NCBI RefSeq assembly: GCF_000517085.1
Contig: NZ_KI912107.1
Coordinates: 132,425 to 196,424, forward strand
Source: Saccharicrinis fermentans DSM 9555 = JCM 21142
GTDB lineage: Bacteria > Bacteroidota > Bacteroidia > Bacteroidales > Marinilabiliaceae
Reading direction: 5' to 3'
Length of the DNA: 64,000 bases
The notes under the pieces are model-generated. The model had not been told where the DNA came from, searched no databases, and saw only the letters and a list, made by a program, of their open reading frames with translations. Shown here in pieces: positions 28,018 through 37,550 of the stretch (positions are counted from its first letter, which is position 1; each line of letters opens with the position of its first letter). The position numbers and the translations under genes were made by a program.

Positions 28018-28590
28018 ATGGAATACGTTTTAATATTTATATCGGCCATCTTTGTTAATAACATTGTATTGGCGCAGTTCCTGGGGATTTGCCCGTTTCT
28101 GGGAGTTTCAAAAAAGATTTCTACCGGTATTGGTATGACTGGGGCAGTGACCTTTGTAATGGTACTGGCTACCATTATTACTTACCTGGTTCAAACTTTT
28201 GTGTTGGATGTTTTTAACTTGGGCTATCTGCAAACCATCACTTTTATTTTGGTGATAGCCTCATTGGTTCAGTTGGTAGAGATCATACTGAAAAAAGTGA
28301 GCCCTCCACTATACCAGGCACTGGGTGTGTTTTTGCCGTTGATAACCACTAACTGTGCAATTTTAGGTGTGGCCATTCTGACTATTCAAAAAGAATACGA
28401 CCTGTTGGAGGCTGTTGCTTTTTCAACAGCTACTGCTATTGGTTTCGGACTGGCGCTGATTATATTCGCAGGTATTCGGGAGCAATTGGAGCTGGTTGAT
28501 CTGCCCAAAGGTATGAAAGGAACACCTATCGCCTTATTGGTGGCCGGTATTCTAGCTTTGGCATTTATGGGATTTGCAGGCCTAGTTTAA
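28018..28590 (+). CDS. rnfA: Rnf complex subunit A
   Basis: RnfA (NqrE homologue) pairs with RnfE in the membrane. The 190 residues have six helices with the conserved [18 protein letters not shown] and [12 protein letters not shown] segments, which hold the cysteine ligands of the 2Fe-2S centre. It is the last gene of rseC-rnfBCDGEA. A MITE-like repeat begins 9 bp after its stop, and an intrinsic terminator follows the repeat. Confidence 0.96.
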   Translation: MEYVLIFISAIFVNNIVLAQFLGICPFLGVSKKISTGIGMTGAVTFVMVLATIITYLVQTFVLDVFNLGYLQTITFILVIASLVQLVEIILKKVSPPLYQALGVFLPLITTNCAILGVAILTIQKEYDLLEAVAFSTATAIGFGLALIIFAGIREQLELVDLPKGMKGTPIALLVAGILALAFMGFAGLV

Positions 28591-28598
28591 ATACTATG

Positions 28599-28755
28599 TA
28601 GTGGCTGCAAGAAAACGACTGTTTTTTCTGTCTTTGATAAGAAAGCTTCAAAGACAAGGCTTTCGATATTTTTGAAACCAAGGAGTTTACTGATTGTAAA
28701 TGACTGTTTCAAAAATGAGAATAAGGCAGTATTTGGAGTTTTTTTGCAAAGACTA
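28599..28755. repeat. MITE-like repeat, copy 2 (157 bp, TA-flanked)
   Basis: This copy is nearly identical to 5924-6080 with the same terminal inverted repeats and TA edges. Only two differences were seen (AAGG for AACG, TTTTTT for TTTTCT near the right end). It is inserted between the rnfA stop and the operon terminator. Confidence 0.85.
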
Positions 28756-28795
28756 TGTAAGTTTATAATAGATGGAGTGATCCATAATAAATTAT

Positions 28796-28827
28796 AGAGA
28801 GTGCTCGTTAGGGCACTCTTTTTTTGT
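28796..28827 (+). terminator. Intrinsic terminator of the rnf operon
   Basis: AGAGTGC and GCACTCT form a stem with a 9-nt loop, followed by a run of T. It lies about 205 bp beyond the rnfA stop because of the repeat inserted in between. Confidence 0.8.
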
Positions 28828-28986
28828 ATATGCTTATTACCCAGACTTGGCGTAAATGTTATGCGTAAATGTAAAAAAGAATGCTACTGGTTTGTGTTGG
28901 TATGCTCTGTGTATAAAAAAAAGGTATGATTCGCTATAATTGTGATTACTCAATATTATTTATGACCTTTGCACAAATTATACGGT

Positions 28987-29808
28987 ATGATGAGTGAAAG
29001 GAATTTTAAAGGTTCTGGAAAAAGTAGTAATAAAAACCAAGACAGTAGTGACATGGCATTTGAAAATGAACCAGATAAGTCGGTTTCTCAACCCAAAGAA
29101 ATTAGATTAAATAAGTTTATAGCCAATGCAGGTGTTTGTAGTAGGCGAGAGGCGGATAAGCTAATAGCTGAAGGATTGATTACTGTGAATGGAGAAACTG
29201 TAACAGCGGTGGGAACTAAGGTGAAACTTTCTGATAAGGTGATTTATCAGGGAAAAGAACTTAATGCTGAAAAATTGGTGTATGTTCTTTTGAATAAGCC
29301 TAAGGATTGTGTTACAACATTGAGTGATCCGCATGCAAAACACACTGTTATTGATCTTGTGAAACATGCTTGTACTGAGCGAATTTATCCAGTGGGACGA
29401 TTGGATAAGATGACTACAGGCGTTTTGTTGATGACCAATGATGGTGATTTAGCCAAACGGTTGACGCACCCAAGTCATGAGCACCGGAAAATATATCATG
29501 CTTTCTTGGATGCGGATATCACGCAGGATGATTTGAATAAGATTGCCAAGGGATTTGAATTGGAAGATGGATTTATTAAAGCAGATAAAATTTCTTTGGT
29601 ACAAGGAAATGCCAGAGAGGTAGGTATTGAAATTCATTCGGGTAAAAACCGTATTGTACGTCGTATTTTTAAGCACCTGGGGTATGAGGTCGTTAAATTA
29701 GATAGGGTTTATTTTTCAGGTCTTACGAAAAAAGATGTTCCTCGTGGAAAATGGCGTTTTTTAAGCCCCAAGGAGATTACCTTTTTAAAAGCTGGTATTA
29801 TGAAATAA
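28987..29808 (+). CDS. Pseudouridine synthase, RluB/RsuA family
   Basis: The start is taken at the ATG at 28987 (a second ATG follows at once) rather than the upstream TTG. After a 35-residue charged, low-complexity extension comes an S4 RNA-binding domain (IRLNKFIANAGVCSRREADK, LITVNGETVTAVGTKV). The catalytic domain follows, with Asp in VGRLDKMTTGVLLMTNDGD and KNRIVRRIFKHLGYEVVKL. Such enzymes modify one uridine of 23S (RluB) or 16S (RsuA) rRNA. The N-terminal extension is usual in Bacteroidota RluB-like proteins. Confidence 0.88.
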   Translation: MMSERNFKGSGKSSNKNQDSSDMAFENEPDKSVSQPKEIRLNKFIANAGVCSRREADKLIAEGLITVNGETVTAVGTKVKLSDKVIYQGKELNAEKLVYVLLNKPKDCVTTLSDPHAKHTVIDLVKHACTERIYPVGRLDKMTTGVLLMTNDGDLAKRLTHPSHEHRKIYHAFLDADITQDDLNKIAKGFELEDGFIKADKISLVQGNAREVGIEIHSGKNRIVRRIFKHLGYEVVKLDRVYFSGLTKKDVPRGKWRFLSPKEITFLKAGIMK

Positions 29809-29924
29809 TTTATTGGTGTAAGTAGTTCGGTATTTGATCATATCAGTGCATGAAAGGAACACTGTCTTGTGAATTATGATCATCTTTACCGTTGGATATT
29901 CATTCAATCAAAATATTATATATT

Positions 29925-31316
29925 ATGACCTTAATTAAATCTATCTCAGGAATTAGAGGTACTATAGGAGGAAAGCCGGGTGACGGACTCAGTCCTTTAG
30001 ATATTGTTAAATTCACTGCGGCCTATGCTGTCTGGGCTAAAAGGAATGCGCACAAGGAAAGGATTACTGTAGTGGTAGGACGTGATGCACGTATGTCGGG
30101 CGCCATGGTGGATAAAATTGTTGTAGGTACATTGATTGGTTCTGGTATTGATGTGATAAACTTAGGTTTGTCAACCACACCAACAACCGAATTGGCTGTT
30201 ACCATGGAAAATGCTGATGGGGGTATTATTCTTACTGCTAGTCATAATCCTAAGCAGTGGAATGCCTTGAAGTTACTGAATAGCAAGGGAGAATTCTTGA
30301 GCGCCACGGATGGAGAGATGATCCTGAAGATTGCGGATGCGGCGGATTTTTCGTTTGCGGATGTGGATTATTTGGGTTCTTTAAAAGAGGATGACAGTTA
30401 TTTGCAGAAACATATAGACCATGTTTGTGCGCTGGATTTGGTCGATGTGGAAGCTATCAGGTCGGCCCATTTAACCGTGGCTTTGGATTGTGTGAATTCT
30501 ACCGGAGGAATATACCTGCCACCCTTATTGAAGGCATTAGGAGTAAAGAATGTGATAGAGTTGTTTTGTGAACCCAATGGGCAATTTCCTCATAATCCCG
30601 AACCTTTACCTGAGAATTTAACTGAAATCTCTGCGTTGATCAAAGATAAAAAGGCGGATGTTGGTTTTGTGGTGGATCCGGATGTAGATCGTTTGGCCAT
30701 TGTCAATGAAGACGGAAGTATGTTTGGTGAAGAGTATACTTTGGTGGCTGTATCTGATTATGTATTAAGTCAAACCAAGGGTAATACGGTATCTAACCTT
30801 TCTTCGACCAGAGCTTTGCGTGATGTTACCCAGAAACATGGAGGATCCTATTCGGCTGCAGCTGTAGGGGAGGTGAATGTGGTGAGTAAAATGAAAGAAA
30901 CCCATGCTGTAATCGGAGGCGAAGGAAATGGTGGCATTATTTATCCGGCCTCCCATTATGGACGTGATGCCTTGGTAGGTATTGGTTTGTTCCTTACTTT
31001 ATTAGCTAAATCAGGTAAGTCATGTTCTCAACTTAGAGCTTCTTATCCCAGCTATTTTATTTCCAAGAACAAAATACAATTGACGCCAGAGTTAGATGTG
31101 GATAAAATTCTGGCTGCTATGAAAGCAAAATATAGCCACGAACAGGTGAATGATATTGATGGAGTGAAAATAGATTTCCCGGATAGATGGGTTCATCTTC
31201 GTAAATCAAATACCGAACCTATTATTCGCATATATTCCGAAGCATCCAGTGATGCTGAAGCTGATGAGCTGGCCCAAAAAATCATTGCCGATATCAAGGA
31301 AGTGGCTGGAATTTAG
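29925..31316 (+). CDS. glmM: Phosphoglucosamine mutase / phosphohexomutase
   Basis: The ATG at 29925 gives the family start TLIKSISGIRGTIGG; an upstream in-frame TTG is unlikely. The 463 residues show the phosphoserine loop (LTASHNPKQWNALKLL), the metal-binding loop (VDPDVDRLAIVNEDG), the sugar-binding loop (GEGNGGIIYP) and the phosphate-binding C-terminus (RKSNTEPIIRIYSEA). The enzyme converts glucosamine-6-phosphate to glucosamine-1-phosphate for cell-wall precursors. Discrimination from other phosphohexomutases is by overall similarity only. Confidence 0.85.
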   Translation: MTLIKSISGIRGTIGGKPGDGLSPLDIVKFTAAYAVWAKRNAHKERITVVVGRDARMSGAMVDKIVVGTLIGSGIDVINLGLSTTPTTELAVTMENADGGIILTASHNPKQWNALKLLNSKGEFLSATDGEMILKIADAADFSFADVDYLGSLKEDDSYLQKHIDHVCALDLVDVEAIRSAHLTVALDCVNSTGGIYLPPLLKALGVKNVIELFCEPNGQFPHNPEPLPENLTEISALIKDKKADVGFVVDPDVDRLAIVNEDGSMFGEEYTLVAVSDYVLSQTKGNTVSNLSSTRALRDVTQKHGGSYSAAAVGEVNVVSKMKETHAVIGGEGNGGIIYPASHYGRDALVGIGLFLTLLAKSGKSCSQLRASYPSYFISKNKIQLTPELDVDKILAAMKAKYSHEQVNDIDGVKIDFPDRWVHLRKSNTEPIIRIYSEASSDAEADELAQKIIADIKEVAGI

Positions 31317-31564
31317 TTTTTTATTCGCATAAATTAAATGATTAAATCATTCCCCGATCCTTGGTCTCAGGAATGGTTTATCTTTTTTTTATTTGTCGGT
31401 TTAAGCACAACTTTATTCCATGTTTTTTGTTTGTTTAAAGATGTTGTGAAACATCATTTAATAATTGAAGAAAAATATCTGCAATTAAAATCAACTGTAT
31501 ATATTTGTGATTCTTATAAAAATAAATATCATCATTATATAGCAAAATTTAAAGTAATACAATT

Positions 31565-32488
31565 ATGAAAGTAACCGTAGTTGGAGCCGGAAACGTTGGA
31601 GCTACTTGTGCAGACGTTTTGGCATACCGCGAGATTGCCAATGAAGTAGTTTTAGTTGACATTAAGGAAGGTGTGGCCGAAGGAAAGGCCTTGGATATAT
31701 GGCAGAAAGCCCCTATTAATTTGTATGATACACGTACAATTGGTGCTACAAACGATTATGCCAAAACAGCTGATTCGGATGTTATTGTAATTACATCGGG
31801 TGTTCCTCGTAAACCAGGAATGACACGTGACGACCTTATTTCAATTAATGCGGGTGTTGTGAAAACTGTCACTGAAAATGTAGTTAAGTACTCTCCTGAG
31901 GCCATCATTATTCTTGTTTCAAATCCTCTTGATGTAATGACTTATCAGGCGCATATCACATCAAAATTTCCACGTACCAGAGTGATTGGTATGGCTGGTA
32001 TTTTGGATACGGCACGTTATAGAGCTTTCTTGGCAGAGGAATTAAATGTTTCGCCTAAAGATATTCAAGCGGTATTGATGGGTGGACATGGTGATACGAT
32101 GGTTCCTCTTCCTCGTTATACTACTGTAGGAGGAATTCCTGTCACTGAATTAATCGACGCTGAGAAATTAGATGCGATTATTGAACGTACTAAATTTGGT
32201 GGTGGCGAATTGGTGAAACTAATGGGTACTTCTGCTTGGTATGCTCCGGGTTCTGCTGCTGCGCAAATGGTAGAAGCGATTGTGAAGGATCAAAGAAGAG
32301 TATTTCCTGTTTGCATTAAGTTAGAAGGTGAATACGGTATTGATGATTGTTACTTGGGCGTACCTGTTATTTTAGGTAAAAATGGTATCGAAAAAGTAAT
32401 TGAGCTTGATCTGAACGATGAGGAAAAAGCCTTGTTGGAAACCAGTCGTCAGCATGTTTTAGAAGTAATGAAAGTATTGGATAAATAG
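31565..32488 (+). CDS. mdh: Malate dehydrogenase (LDH-like type)
   Basis: This NAD-dependent enzyme interconverts malate and oxaloacetate. The 307 residues have the Rossmann motif VVGAGNVGATCADVL, Asp for NAD binding (VLVDIKEG), the substrate-binding Arg loop (GVPRKPGMTRDDL) that distinguishes malate from lactate enzymes, DTARYRAFLAEEL and the catalytic His (MGGHGDTMVPLPRY). A good intrinsic terminator lies 20 bp after the stop. Confidence 0.96.
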   Translation: MKVTVVGAGNVGATCADVLAYREIANEVVLVDIKEGVAEGKALDIWQKAPINLYDTRTIGATNDYAKTADSDVIVITSGVPRKPGMTRDDLISINAGVVKTVTENVVKYSPEAIIILVSNPLDVMTYQAHITSKFPRTRVIGMAGILDTARYRAFLAEELNVSPKDIQAVLMGGHGDTMVPLPRYTTVGGIPVTELIDAEKLDAIIERTKFGGGELVKLMGTSAWYAPGSAAAQMVEAIVKDQRRVFPVCIKLEGEYGIDDCYLGVPVILGKNGIEKVIELDLNDEEKALLETSRQHVLEVMKVLDK

Positions 32489-32507
32489 TATTATCCAGGT
32501 ATCATAT

Positions 32508-32542
32508 GAAAGGCTGTGCGGATTTTTGTACAGCCTTTTTTA
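32508..32542 (+). terminator. Intrinsic terminator after mdh
   Basis: AAAGGCTGTG and TACAGCCTTT form a stem with a short loop and are followed by TTTTTATTT. The spacing to the mdh stop is about 20 bp. Confidence 0.85.
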
Positions 32543-32606
32543 TTTGGTGTACTTTACTTCAACAAACAGACCAGATCAATAAAGTATTGCCATCTTGGTA
32601 AATGGA

Positions 32607-34106
32607 CTATTTTTTAAGTCCTGACAGAAGCGGATTCTCGTAATTTATTTTCTGGTCTTTTTCAAAATCATATAGGGTGAGTTCTCTTAATAGATAATAA
32701 GAGGTCCAGTACGACTGTAATGACTTAATGTAGTCGCGCTTGGCCTTGTCTCTTTCCGACAGAGAAATATTCAGATCTGTAATGCTGATTTCGCCATTTT
32801 GAAATTTTTTAAGTGCGATCAAGTATCCGTTCCCGGCTACGTTATCTGCCTCTTTCGCTATTTCAAGTTGTTCTTTCAATAAGCCGAATTGTTCAACCTG
32901 CACTACCACGTTGCGTTCAAAATTTTCCCGGTCTTGCTGTACGTCAAACAAAACTAAATCACGCTTGCTTTCGGCCAGTTTTACATTAGAACTTGATTTT
33001 CCCCAATCTAATATAGGTATAGCCAATGATAGGCGAACGGATTGTTGATTAACTGTATTTTCATATACCCCCGGAATGTTTTCCCCAATATTGGTGGTTC
33101 CGTAAGTTCCTTTTAGAGTTGCGGCTAATCCATTGCCTCGTTTGGCTTTGGTTAAGTTTCTTTGGGCTTCTATTAATCGTCTTTGATATTGAGTGGTTTC
33201 TTTTCTGTTTTCCAATGCTTCCTTGAGGGCTTTATCTGGGTCTATTTTAAATAATGCCATTTGAAGTGGCATCAGTAATTCAATATTTATGTTTTGTTCC
33301 AATCCTATATATTTTTTCAGCGCAAAATCTGCATTTTTTAAGTCCATATTTGCTTGAGAAAGTGATTTTTGGGCTGTTAATACGGATAGTTTTATTCTGG
33401 AATAATCATTTTCACTGATGGTACCTAGTTTTATTTTTGTTTCGGCAATCTTTAAATTATCCTTACTGTTGTTTAAATTATTTTCAGCGAGTCTATAGTT
33501 GGTTTGAACTGTTAGGTATCTGAAAAATAGCGAAGTTGCTTTTTGTGAAATTTCTTCGATGGACTCAATAAAGTCCTTTTGAGCTTCGGTATACACCAGA
33601 GGTTCTGTTTTTTTTGACCATTTCATCCAGTTGTAGGCAAAGATAGGTTGGGTAACCCCAATAAGGTATGGATTCCCTTGAAAATTTGTGTAGTCATGCA
33701 CTAAATCTTCATATCGGAATAAGGTGCTTTTGGCATATATTTGAGTACCTAATTGAGGAATGGATTGGTTGACTGCTAGTTGGGCGCTATTTTTAAAATA
33801 CCCTACTTCTCTAAATTGTACACTACCATCATTTTGTGTTATGGGCCGTGTTCCTTTTTCGTAATTGGGTAGGTCTCCGCTTAATACCAGTTGAGGACGG
33901 AATTGTGCTTGGAAGTTTTTCCAACGCCAATAAAAATTTTCGTATCTGTTTTGTTCATATTTCACAGATGAAGATTGGCTAATGGCTAGGTCTACTACGT
34001 TTTTTAAACTCAATTCCATTCTGGGCAGGTTATCTTTTTTTTGCCCAAGGGCTAAGCTTAATACATGGGTAATCAGAGCTGCAGCTATCATTCTTTTTGC
34101 CATCAT
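32607..34106 (-). CDS. TolC-family outer-membrane efflux protein
   Basis: This 499-residue protein has a signal peptide (ALITHVLSLALG) and two repeats rich in long amphipathic helices with the OEP pattern, for example NYRLAENNLNNSKDNLKIAE, GTISENDYSRIKLSVL and the closing KKFQNGEISITDLNISLSER. It forms the outer-membrane channel of an efflux or type I secretion system. It is 3 bp downstream of the HlyD-type adaptor gene. No inner-membrane pump is adjacent. Confidence 0.88.
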   Translation of the reverse strand: MMAKRMIAAALITHVLSLALGQKKDNLPRMELSLKNVVDLAISQSSSVKYEQNRYENFYWRWKNFQAQFRPQLVLSGDLPNYEKGTRPITQNDGSVQFREVGYFKNSAQLAVNQSIPQLGTQIYAKSTLFRYEDLVHDYTNFQGNPYLIGVTQPIFAYNWMKWSKKTEPLVYTEAQKDFIESIEEISQKATSLFFRYLTVQTNYRLAENNLNNSKDNLKIAETKIKLGTISENDYSRIKLSVLTAQKSLSQANMDLKNADFALKKYIGLEQNINIELLMPLQMALFKIDPDKALKEALENRKETTQYQRRLIEAQRNLTKAKRGNGLAATLKGTYGTTNIGENIPGVYENTVNQQSVRLSLAIPILDWGKSSSNVKLAESKRDLVLFDVQQDRENFERNVVVQVEQFGLLKEQLEIAKEADNVAGNGYLIALKKFQNGEISITDLNISLSERDKAKRDYIKSLQSYWTSYYLLRELTLYDFEKDQKINYENPLLSGLKK

Positions 34107-34109
34107 ATT

Positions 34110-35339
34110 TTATTGCTTTTCAATTTTTATGCTTTTCAATTTATTTAATGGTGAAGAGGTGGAAATAACCACTTCGCTTCCTTCGGAGGCTCCTTCTTTT
34201 AACTCAAGATATTCGTCGGTGATCAAACCAAATTCAAAATCTTTTTTGATGGCACTGTCGCCATGTATTACGTACAGACTTTGTTTTTTATTGGAATTTA
34301 TTAGCTTGCCTTTCTTTAAGCGCAGCACATTATAACGGGCTCTCTTAACAATTTGCAATTCTACTTTTTGGTTAGGAATTAATTTTGATTGGTCCTTTTC
34401 GGTAAGAACCACTGAAAAACGAAGATTACCATTGTCTAACATGGGCATTATAGAACTAACTCTTCCTTGCAGGCGATGTTTATTAACATTAATATAGGCG
34501 CGCCTACCTATTTTTATCATCCATCTATTGTTTGCATCAATGGAAGCTTCTACTTTTAATCGTGTTAAGTCTGATAGATTGGCCAATATCCTTTCTCCTT
34601 GTATCTTTTCGCCTTCTTTTGCATGTATATTTAAAATAATACCATCCGAAGGCGCTTTAACGTCCATTTTGCTAAGTAACTCCTGTTGTTGCTTGAGTTC
34701 TTTTTGCTGCATCTCTATTTGTAAGAGCAAGCCTTTTTCATCCGTGGCAAGTTGTGCCAGCTTGATGGTGTTTTTTTGCTTGGCTAGTTTAAGTTCTTTT
34801 TCTGCCAATACCAGTTCTTGTTTGGTTTTATCTACTTTGGCTTGCGAAATACCTCCTACTTCTAATAGTTGATGCTGATCGGCTAAGGTCGACTTGATGG
34901 AGGCAATTTTTAATTTTTTAGTCTCCTCACTATAAGATAAGTCGGCGCGCGTGCCTTTTGCATTCAGACGGGTTTTTTCTAAGCTGTTGTGCTTTACAGC
35001 AAGCTGGTCATTCAATTGTTCAATTTTATCCTTGACGGCCTTGGAATCAAGTTTAATGATTGTTTCACCTTGTGTTACTCTTTGTCCAGGACCTTTTATA
35101 ATTTGTTTGACAATGCTGGAAGCCGGACTCAAAAGTATTACTTCGTTGGCAGGTTCAACATGACCTTCGGCTGTCTGATAACTTTCAATATCACCTTTGT
35201 CAATAAGGTATGATTCGTATTTGCCTTCCATTAGTTTTGATTGTTTGGGCTGGCAGGCACTCAATATAAAAAGCATTACCCATACATAAGCTCCGAGGTT
35301 CTTTCGGAACTTGAATTCATTGTTACCATTCATAAACAT
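34110..35339 (-). CDS. HlyD/RND-type periplasmic adaptor lipoprotein
   Basis: The 409-residue membrane fusion protein has a lipobox (LFILSACQPK, Cys29), a biotinyl-lipoyl half motif (PANEVILLSPASSIVKQIIK, GQRVTQGETIIKLDSKAV), a long coiled-coil hairpin (residues about 105-215) and the returning lipoyl half (VKAPSDGIILNIHAKEGEKI), followed by beta-barrel domains. It would link a pump to the TolC-like channel encoded 3 bp downstream. An RND, ABC or MFS partner is missing here and must lie elsewhere if the pair is active. Confidence 0.87.
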   Translation of the reverse strand: MFMNGNNEFKFRKNLGAYVWVMLFILSACQPKQSKLMEGKYESYLIDKGDIESYQTAEGHVEPANEVILLSPASSIVKQIIKGPGQRVTQGETIIKLDSKAVKDKIEQLNDQLAVKHNSLEKTRLNAKGTRADLSYSEETKKLKIASIKSTLADQHQLLEVGGISQAKVDKTKQELVLAEKELKLAKQKNTIKLAQLATDEKGLLLQIEMQQKELKQQQELLSKMDVKAPSDGIILNIHAKEGEKIQGERILANLSDLTRLKVEASIDANNRWMIKIGRRAYINVNKHRLQGRVSSIMPMLDNGNLRFSVVLTEKDQSKLIPNQKVELQIVKRARYNVLRLKKGKLINSNKKQSLYVIHGDSAIKKDFEFGLITDEYLELKEGASEGSEVVISTSSPLNKLKSIKIEKQ

Positions 35340-35601
35340 AAAGCTTGTAGTTTCAATATCGCTGGTTAAAATTACATAAAGACACTGAGAAATTCGTCTA
35401 ATAATGAAGGTATTATGGGGCGTGTTTTGGTATTTTAGGTAAGTGTAGTGTTATTGTATAGTGAATATTAGCTTTTTCTGTATAGATGTTGATTTAGAAA
35501 GTCTCTAAATAAGCTTTGTTAACATACCTAAATTATATGATTCTGGAGGGGTATTTTGATTTTTATGTGCTATTGTGCCGAAAAACAAGGGTTTTGTCGA
35601 G

Positions 35602-35637
35602 GTGTGATGGTATGTGACTTAGTGTGATGGTATGTGA
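35602..35637. promoter_or_regulatory. Tandem 16-bp direct repeat upstream of the GntR-type regulator
   Basis: GTGTGATGGTATGTGA occurs twice, at 35602-35617 and 35622-35637, with a 20-bp period (about two helical turns). It ends 47 bp before the regulator start and is a candidate operator. Confidence 0.5.
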
Positions 35638-35683
35638 TGTTTTGTTATTTTCATCAACTATTTTTAACATCTTAAATGTCGAC

Positions 35684-36712
35684 ATGCTGAAATTTGAAGG
35701 GCATATACCCATATACAAAAAGTTGATTGAGTTTTATCGGGAGAAAATTTTAAAACAAGAGATAAAGCCGGGTTCGAGGATTGATTCCATCAATAAAATG
35801 ATGGAACGACATCATATTTCGCGGGATACAGCCAAAAGGGTTATTAGGGCATTGGTGGACGAGAAGTTGGTGGTGTCACAGGTGGGGCGGGGCACTTTTA
35901 TTAAAGGTGTAAGCGAGTTGAAAAAAATGTGGGGTGTTGTAATTCCTTTTTATTCAAATAATATTGAAGAGTTAATTTCAAAATTGATGATTCATGCGAC
36001 CTTGGCTGAACGAGGGATGGAATATTTTCTTCATTATAATAATCCGGATGAGGAAATGAGAATCATAGGAAACTTGATTCAAAAGGGGTATGAGGCGATT
36101 ATTGTGGTGCCAAATTATGATGAATCCCAGACCGGGGAATTTTATCGCAGATTAAATGTAGGTAGTACAAAATTAGTGTTGGCAGATTATACCATGTCTG
36201 GTTCTTATTTTAATTATGCCATACAGAGTTACGACTTGGGGGTGAAAAGAGCTGTGGATTATATGTCGAAAAAGCAAGTAGGTAATTATTTGTTGCTGAG
36301 TCATGATACCTGGCAAGGTAGTAATATGGTTTTTAACCTGATGAAACAGACCTTTGAAACCATTTTAGATGTTAGAGCTAAGCACCAAAAGCTCTTTTGT
36401 TGTTCGGATATTAATGTATTGACGAAAGAATTTTTGAAAGAAAATCGGATAAAGGGAGTGTTGTCGGTTCAAGATTCAATAGCTATTCGTCTTATGGGTA
36501 GATTAAAAAGCTGGAATATATCTGTTCCTGAGGAGTTAACGGTGGTGTCATATGGAAACACAGAACTCTCTATGCTTTTTTCGCCTGCCCTTACGGTGGT
36601 GGATTGTAAATATGAAAAGATGGCTGAGATTATCCGCGAAATGATATGCAAGGACGAAGTTGATAATAGGCAGGTGGTTATGCAACCCGAATTAATTATT
36701 AGAGAGACATGA
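35684..36712 (+). CDS. GntR-family regulator with LacI-like sensor domain
   Basis: The ATG at 35684 fits the family start (MLKFEGHIPIYKKLIEFYRE); an in-frame upstream start adds a hydrophobic stretch and runs through the repeated DNA. The 342 residues have a GntR winged helix (ISRDTAKRVIRALVDEKLVV, VGRGTFIKG) and a periplasmic-binding-protein-like sensor domain (MWGVVIPFYSNNIEELI, VVSYGNTELSMLFSPALTVV). Such chimeras sense small molecules, often sugars. It precedes the corrinoid genes on the same strand by 170 bp and is their probable regulator. Confidence 0.82.
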   Translation: MLKFEGHIPIYKKLIEFYREKILKQEIKPGSRIDSINKMMERHHISRDTAKRVIRALVDEKLVVSQVGRGTFIKGVSELKKMWGVVIPFYSNNIEELISKLMIHATLAERGMEYFLHYNNPDEEMRIIGNLIQKGYEAIIVVPNYDESQTGEFYRRLNVGSTKLVLADYTMSGSYFNYAIQSYDLGVKRAVDYMSKKQVGNYLLLSHDTWQGSNMVFNLMKQTFETILDVRAKHQKLFCCSDINVLTKEFLKENRIKGVLSVQDSIAIRLMGRLKSWNISVPEELTVVSYGNTELSMLFSPALTVVDCKYEKMAEIIREMICKDEVDNRQVVMQPELIIRET

Positions 36713-36881
36713 AAATGTTATTTATACCCTAAGTGATAATTGTGCAAATATAGCTAAATAGTTGTCACTATAGCTTTAAATTATTCGCATGAAAGGCTGT
36801 AGTTTTGCTACCATACAATCAATCATAGGGTTGTGTTAGAAAGGAAAGAATATAAATCAAACAAGATTAAATCTATATATT

Positions 36882-37550
36882 ATGAATGAATTATTTGAAA
36901 AATTAGCGGACTGTGTGGAGTTTGGTAAGATCAATAAAGTATCTCCTTATCCTCCTAATATGAAGGATCAGGATGGGGCGGATGAAATTGCCAAGCAGTT
37001 GTTGGACCAGGGAGTGTCGGCCAATGATATTCTAATGAAGGGACTAATGATCGGAATGGAGAAAGTAGGTGTGAAGTTCCGTGAAAACAAGGTTTTTGTA
37101 CCGCAGGTTTTAATGAGTGCAAAAGCGATGACGGCTGCTTTGGAACATTTGAAACCGTATTTCCAGTCGGGAGAAGCGGAGCGTAAAGGAACCTTTATTA
37201 TTGGAACTGTGGAGGGAGACTTGCATGATATAGGAAAAAATTTGGTGGCCATGATGGTTGAAGGTAATGGTTATGAGGTGATTGACCTGGGTACAGATGT
37301 GAAAGCAGAGACCTTTATTGAGGCTGCAGAGAATAATCCGGGCAGTGTAATCGGTTTATCGGCTTTGTTAACCACAACGATGAGTAATATGGAGAAAATT
37401 GTGGGGGTTATCAAAGAAAAACATGCCGACCTAAAGGTTTGTATTGGTGGTGCACCTGTAAACCAAGATTTCTGTGATAGAATTGGGGCCGATAGTTATA
37501 ATCCGGATCCGCAAGGCGTAGTAGAGTTTTTAAATGCCTTAGCCTCTTAA
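36882..37550 (+). CDS. Corrinoid protein of a methyltransferase system (MtaC/MtbC-like)
   Basis: This protein carries the cobamide cofactor that accepts a methyl group from a substrate and passes it on. The 222 residues have a helical N-terminal cap (residues 1-95) and a Rossmann-like B12-binding domain with the Dx(H)xxG signature at about residues 113-118 (GTVEGDLHDIGKNLVAMM), where His115 is the lower axial cobalt ligand. The GLSALLTTTMSNM and VCIGGAPVN segments complete the pocket. It lies 258 bp upstream of the methyltransferase gene and 169 bp after the regulator. Confidence 0.92.
   Translation: MNELFEKLADCVEFGKINKVSPYPPNMKDQDGADEIAKQLLDQGVSANDILMKGLMIGMEKVGVKFRENKVFVPQVLMSAKAMTAALEHLKPYFQSGEAERKGTFIIGTVEGDLHDIGKNLVAMMVEGNGYEVIDLGTDVKAETFIEAAENNPGSVIGLSALLTTTMSNMEKIVGVIKEKHADLKVCIGGAPVNQDFCDRIGADSYNPDPQGVVEFLNALAS

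Noticed and set aside
31338-31568. ORF of 76 codons between glmM and mdh with one hydrophobic stretch
   Set aside because: It overlaps the mdh start, is unlike known proteins and its second half is AT-rich and repetitive in composition; kept only as a weak possibility.
35624-35683. Longer start of the GntR-type regulator
   Set aside because: The extra residues are hydrophobic, unlike the family, and run through the direct repeat; the ATG at 35684 fits the domain start.
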